From contig NZ_BEGX01000071.1 in NCBI RefSeq assembly GCF_002583555.1, positions 99,845-163,844 on the forward strand: a stretch of DNA of 64,000 bases. The letters are read 5' to 3'. Source of the DNA: Pseudonocardia sp. N23 (GTDB taxonomy: Bacteria > Actinomycetota > Actinomycetes > Mycobacteriales > Pseudonocardiaceae). The notes below the pieces were generated by a model. The model searched no databases, was not told the DNA's origin, and saw only the letters and a list, made by a program, of their open reading frames with translations. Positions 61,499 to 64,000 of the stretch are shown piece after piece. Position 1 is the stretch's first letter. Each line of letters begins with the position of its first letter. The translations under genes were made by a program, and so were the position numbers.

Positions 61499-61930
61499 AT
61501 GTTCCTCGGCACGTTCACCCCCAAGCTCGACGACAAGGGGCGGCTCACGCTGCCTGCGAAGTTCCGCGACGACCTCCGAGGTGGCCTGATGATCACGAAA
61601 GGGCAGGACCACTGCCTCTACGTGTTCACACGCGAGGCCTTCGGCGAGCTGGCGACGAAGATCGCGTCGGCGCCGCTGACCAACGAGTCGGCACGGGCCT
61701 TCCAGCGAAACCTGTTCTCCGGGACCGACGAGCAGAACCCCGACGGCCAGGGCCGGATCGCGATCAACCCGGACCTGCGGCGCTATGCCGGTCTCTCCAA
61801 GGACTGCGTGGTGATCGGCGCGTTCACCCGCGTCGAGATCTGGGACGCGCAGGCCTGGTCGGAGTACCAGGAGCGACACGAGGACGACTACGCGAAGGCG
61901 CAGGAGGAGGTCCTTCCCGGATTGATCTGA
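61499..61930 (+). CDS. mraZ: Transcriptional regulator MraZ
   Basis: 143 residues with two AbrB-like halves: [22 protein letters not shown] at the start (split: [15 protein letters not shown] then TLPAKFR) and [20 protein letters not shown] in the second half. MraZ binds the repeats before its own gene and controls the division and wall cluster. ATG 61499 is preferred over GTG 61493, because GGGGAGAGG (61482-61490) is 8 bases from the ATG but only 2 from the GTG, and the family starts MFLGT. Confidence 0.95.
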   Translation: MFLGTFTPKLDDKGRLTLPAKFRDDLRGGLMITKGQDHCLYVFTREAFGELATKIASAPLTNESARAFQRNLFSGTDEQNPDGQGRIAINPDLRRYAGLSKDCVVIGAFTRVEIWDAQAWSEYQERHEDDYAKAQEEVLPGLI

Positions 61931-61940
61931 CCTCCAGGCG

Positions 61941-62189
61941 ATGCCCCCTCCCGGGGGCCGTGGCCGCCCGTCGCGACGGACAGCCCTGACGCACCTTCCC
62001 CGGCGCCAGGTCACGTCCTCGCGGATGGCACCCGGCACCCGGGAGGAGGCATCGCCCGAACGGCCCGGCTGGGGAGTACGGGGCGACGTGGCGGCGATCG
62101 GGGCTCGTGCGCCCGGCAGTTGCCATACGCGGACATCGGCCGCGGAGAACATCGGCGGACAGGCGGCGACAGCGGGCGAGGCGAGGTGA
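61941..62189 (+). CDS. Doubtful ORF in the mraZ-rsmH spacer
   Basis: 82 residues if started at 61941, or 54 from ATG 62025. It ends TGA directly before GTG 62190 of rsmH. The composition (Arg, Gly, Pro, Ala) lacks any domain. It may be a leader ORF coupled to rsmH or simply open frame in GC-rich DNA. Confidence 0.25.
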   Translation: MPPPGGRGRPSRRTALTHLPRRQVTSSRMAPGTREEASPERPGWGVRGDVAAIGARAPGSCHTRTSAAENIGGQAATAGEAR

Positions 62190-63173
62190 GTGGTGGGGCA
62201 GCACCCTGAGGGAGACGGGCCGGCTGGGGCCAGGCACGTCCCCGTCCTCCTGCCCCGCGTGCTCGAGCTGCTGGAGCCGGCGCTGTCCGGACGTCCGGCG
62301 GTGATGGTGGACGCCACGCTGGGGCTCGGCGGCCACTCCGCGGCGCTGCTCGCCGCGCACCCGCAGCTGACCCTCGTCGGTCTCGACCGCGACCCGCAGG
62401 CACTCGAGCTCGCGGGCCGCAGGCTCGTCGCCTACGCCGGCCGGACGCACCTCGTCCACGCTGTCTACGACCGCATCGCCGACGTCCTCGCGGAGCTGGG
62501 GCTTCCAGGGGCCGACGGTGTGCTGTTCGACCTGGGGGTGTCCTCCCTCCAGCTCGACGCCGACGAGCGCGGCTTCTCCTACTCGCGCGACTCCGACCTC
62601 GACATGCGGATGGACCCGACCACGGGCCCGACCGCGGCCGACGTCGTCAATACGTACCCCGTACCGCAGCTCGCGCGGATCCTGCGCGAGTACGGGGAGG
62701 AGCGCTTCGCGGGCCGGATCGCCGCGGCGATCGGCCGGACGCGCGACCACCGGCCGTTCACCCGCAGCGCCGAGCTCGTGGAGCTGCTCTACGCCACGGT
62801 GCCCGCAGCGTCGCGGCGCACCGGTGGTCACCCCGCCAAGCGGACGTTCCAGGCACTGCGCATCGAGGTGAACGCCGAGCTCGACGCGGTGCGCGACGCC
62901 GTGCCGGCCGCGGTCGACTCGCTGACCCTGGGCGGTCGCATCGTCGTGCTGTCCTACCACTCGCTCGAGGACAGGCTGGTCAAGCGCGAGCTCGCGGCCC
63001 GGTCGGTGTCGACGTCGCCGCAGGACCTGCCCGTCGAGCTGCCCGGCCACGGCCCGGAGCTTCGGCTTCTGGTCCGCGGGTCGCAGCCTGCGTCCGAGGA
63101 CGAGATCGCGGACAACCCGCGGGCCGCCTCGGTGCGCCTGCGTGCAGCAGAGCGGATCCGGGAGGCGGCATGA
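62190..63173 (+). CDS. rsmH: 16S rRNA (cytosine-1402-N4)-methyltransferase RsmH
   Basis: 327 residues. [13 protein letters not shown] begins the family, [19 protein letters not shown] is SAM motif [21 protein letters not shown] and [16 protein letters not shown] the specific motifs, and [14 protein letters not shown] and [15 protein letters not shown] the C-terminal ones. It methylates C1402 of 16S rRNA. GTG 62190 (or 62193) follows GAGGCGAGG. Unusually, 259 bases separate it from mraZ. Its stop overlaps a tiny ORF (ATGA at 63170). Confidence 0.95.
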   Translation: MVGQHPEGDGPAGARHVPVLLPRVLELLEPALSGRPAVMVDATLGLGGHSAALLAAHPQLTLVGLDRDPQALELAGRRLVAYAGRTHLVHAVYDRIADVLAELGLPGADGVLFDLGVSSLQLDADERGFSYSRDSDLDMRMDPTTGPTAADVVNTYPVPQLARILREYGEERFAGRIAAAIGRTRDHRPFTRSAELVELLYATVPAASRRTGGHPAKRTFQALRIEVNAELDAVRDAVPAAVDSLTLGGRIVVLSYHSLEDRLVKRELAARSVSTSPQDLPVELPGHGPELRLLVRGSQPASEDEIADNPRAASVRLRAAERIREAA

Positions 63174-63280
63174 CCGCCGGGCCGGGTCCACGTCACCGCT
63201 TCGCGCCCGCCATCCGTGCGGCCGCCGGGGCGGTCACCGTCAGCAGCGTCATCCGCGTCGTGACCGGGGGGTCGGAATGA
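63170..63280 (+). CDS. 36-residue ORF coupled between rsmH and the ftsL-like gene
   Basis: It starts at ATG 63170 overlapping the rsmH stop and ends at TGA 63278-63280, overlapping ATG 63277 of the next gene, so ATGA couples both sides. GGGAGGCGGC lies just upstream. The peptide ([20 protein letters not shown] start, VTGGSE end) has a basic, weakly hydrophobic middle [10 protein letters not shown]. It is either a real micropeptide or a ribosome bridge. Confidence 0.6.
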   Translation: MTAGPGPRHRFAPAIRAAAGAVTVSSVIRVVTGGSE

Positions 63281-64000
63281 GCGCGCCAGTCACAGAACGC
63301 CAGCACGTGGTGGCACCGTCGCGGGGGAGGCGGAGCCGGGCGGCGGTGCCGGCCCAGCGGTCGGCGCGCGTCGCCGACGTCCCGGCGCAGCGGAGCCGGT
63401 CGGGCACGCCCCGGGGCACCACGACGACCGTCCCGAGGACCACCCCGCGAACCGGTACGAAGAGTGCGCCGACGACCGCGAGCCCGCGCACCGCGGCCCA
63501 GCGCGCCTATGCCCGCCGCGACGACCGGTTGCGCCGCGTCGTCGGCGGGCGGCTGCCGAAGCAGTCGGCCCCGGCCGGTCGCGCACAGTTCGTCCTGCTG
63601 GTGATGGTGCTGCTGGCCATCGGGCTGGTGGCCACGCTGTGGCTGTCGACCGCAGCCGCTGCCGACTCCTACCGGCTGCAGGACTCCCGCACCGCGACCC
63701 GTGACCTCACCGAGCAGAGCGAGCTGCTGCGCAAGCAGGTCGCCGCGCTCGACGCCTCACCCTCGCTGGCCCAGCGCGCCACCGACCTCGGGATGGTGCC
63801 GTCACTGAACCCGGCGCGGCTCGTCGTCGGCACCGATGGGGCGGTGACGCTGGTCGGCGAGCCCTCGGCCGCGCAGCCGCCGCCTCCTCCTCCGCCGCCC
63901 CCCGCGCCGCCGGTCCCGCCCGCCGACCCGAACGCGCAGGTGGGCACCCCGCCGGCCGACGCCGGCGCGCAGGCGCCGCCGCCCGCCGACGCGGGCGCCC
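63277..64000 (+). CDS. FtsL-like septum-formation membrane protein (Rv2164c type), 3' truncated
   Basis: 241 codons are visible and the frame is still open at the window end. Residues 1-105 are a basic, Thr/Arg/Pro-rich cytoplasmic tail. One transmembrane helix follows (AQFVLLVMVLLAIGLVATLW, about 108-128), then a short coiled coil (RDLTEQSELLRKQVAALDAS) and a Pro/Ala-rich outside tail. This matches the FtsL/Rv2164c protein between rsmH and pbpB, which joins FtsQ and FtsB-type proteins at the septum. Poly-Pro at about residues 207-216 is notable. Confidence 0.88.
   Translation, partial: MSAPVTERQHVVAPSRGRRSRAAVPAQRSARVADVPAQRSRSGTPRGTTTTVPRTTPRTGTKSAPTTASPRTAAQRAYARRDDRLRRVVGGRLPKQSAPAGRAQFVLLVMVLLAIGLVATLWLSTAAAADSYRLQDSRTATRDLTEQSELLRKQVAALDASPSLAQRATDLGMVPSLNPARLVVGTDGAVTLVGEPSAAQPPPPPPPPPAPPVPPADPNAQVGTPPADAGAQAPPPADAGA

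Overview
The window reads as a chromosomal segment of a very GC-rich actinobacterium. GTG starts are frequent, coding is dense on both strands, intrinsic hairpins lack U-tracts, and there are actinobacterial marker families (DUF3040, MraZ, PknL, PimB', LppM, GPGG-motif peptide, actinobacterial QcrCAB). From gene content and style I infer Pseudonocardiaceae, probably Pseudonocardia or a close relative; no rRNA or tRNA gene is present to prove it. From memory, gene order from the cytochrome bcc genes to the division cluster follows Mycobacterium tuberculosis Rv2196 down to Rv2164c, with local insertions.

Layout. 1-3000: end of a CobC-like phosphatase, a cobalamin riboswitch, a small protein of uncertain function and a fused BluB-CobT gene for the lower ligand of B12. 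3000-7550: DinB polymerase, a DsbA-like oxidoreductase divergent from NhaA, a phosphopantetheinyl transferase and a small basic protein. 7700-13100: accessory, partly decayed region with an oxidoreductase relic, a P450, a CoA-transferase relic, a HAD phosphatase, a PcaB-type lyase and an AlkZ-like winged-helix protein. 13200-17800: regulators (GlxA/AraC type, FadR type) around an FprA-like reductase. 17800-22150: qcrB, qcrA, qcrC and ctaE, the respiratory bcc-aa3 genes. 22300-30750: receiver-like protein, trpD, Lrp-type sensor domain, DEDDh/GIY-YIG nuclease, NYN-domain protein, NlpC/P60 hydrolase and PimB'. 30750-41520: FadD15-like ligase, two SRPBCC proteins, phosphoesterase, ArsA-like ATPase, ROK glucokinase, PlsC acyltransferase, a decayed stretch, a 3'-5' exoribonuclease and DAHP synthase. 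41650-49500: PknL and its small helix-turn-helix neighbour, then a carotenoid gene set (crtE, crtI, crtB) enclosing a mannosyltransferase of MptA type. 49650-56200: MetF-like reductase, LppM, GNAT, an SOS-box gene pair (DUF6504 plus HEPN), orphan ParA, methyltransferase, DUF3040. 56430-64000: moxR, DUF58 and transglutaminase operon, divergent from the division cluster mraZ, rsmH, a tiny coupled ORF and an FtsL-like gene cut by the window end.

How genes work together. The envelope genes (pimB, mptA, plsC, fadD, ripC-like, pknL, lppM, mraZ cluster) support lipoglycan and wall synthesis. qcrCAB-ctaE form the terminal respiratory branch. bluB-cobT make and attach dimethylbenzimidazole under B12 control. 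Damage-response genes are scattered: dinB, an AlkZ-like protein, and a LexA-boxed pair.

Notable sequence-level signals: (1) at least 19 genes have an A2/T6-type -10 hexamer 6-8 nt before the start codon, a leaderless-mRNA signature; (2) a 77-bp tandem duplication creates two successive 26-residue mini-ORFs with ATGA overlaps ahead of the Rv2175c-like gene; (3) an 18-bp array repeats the last codons and stop of pknL; (4) perfect palindromes of 38 and 30 bp; (5) a two-copy REP-like palindrome; (6) MraZ-type TGGGG boxes on both strands between mraZ and the moxR operon; (7) a perfect LexA box before a HEPN-containing gene pair.
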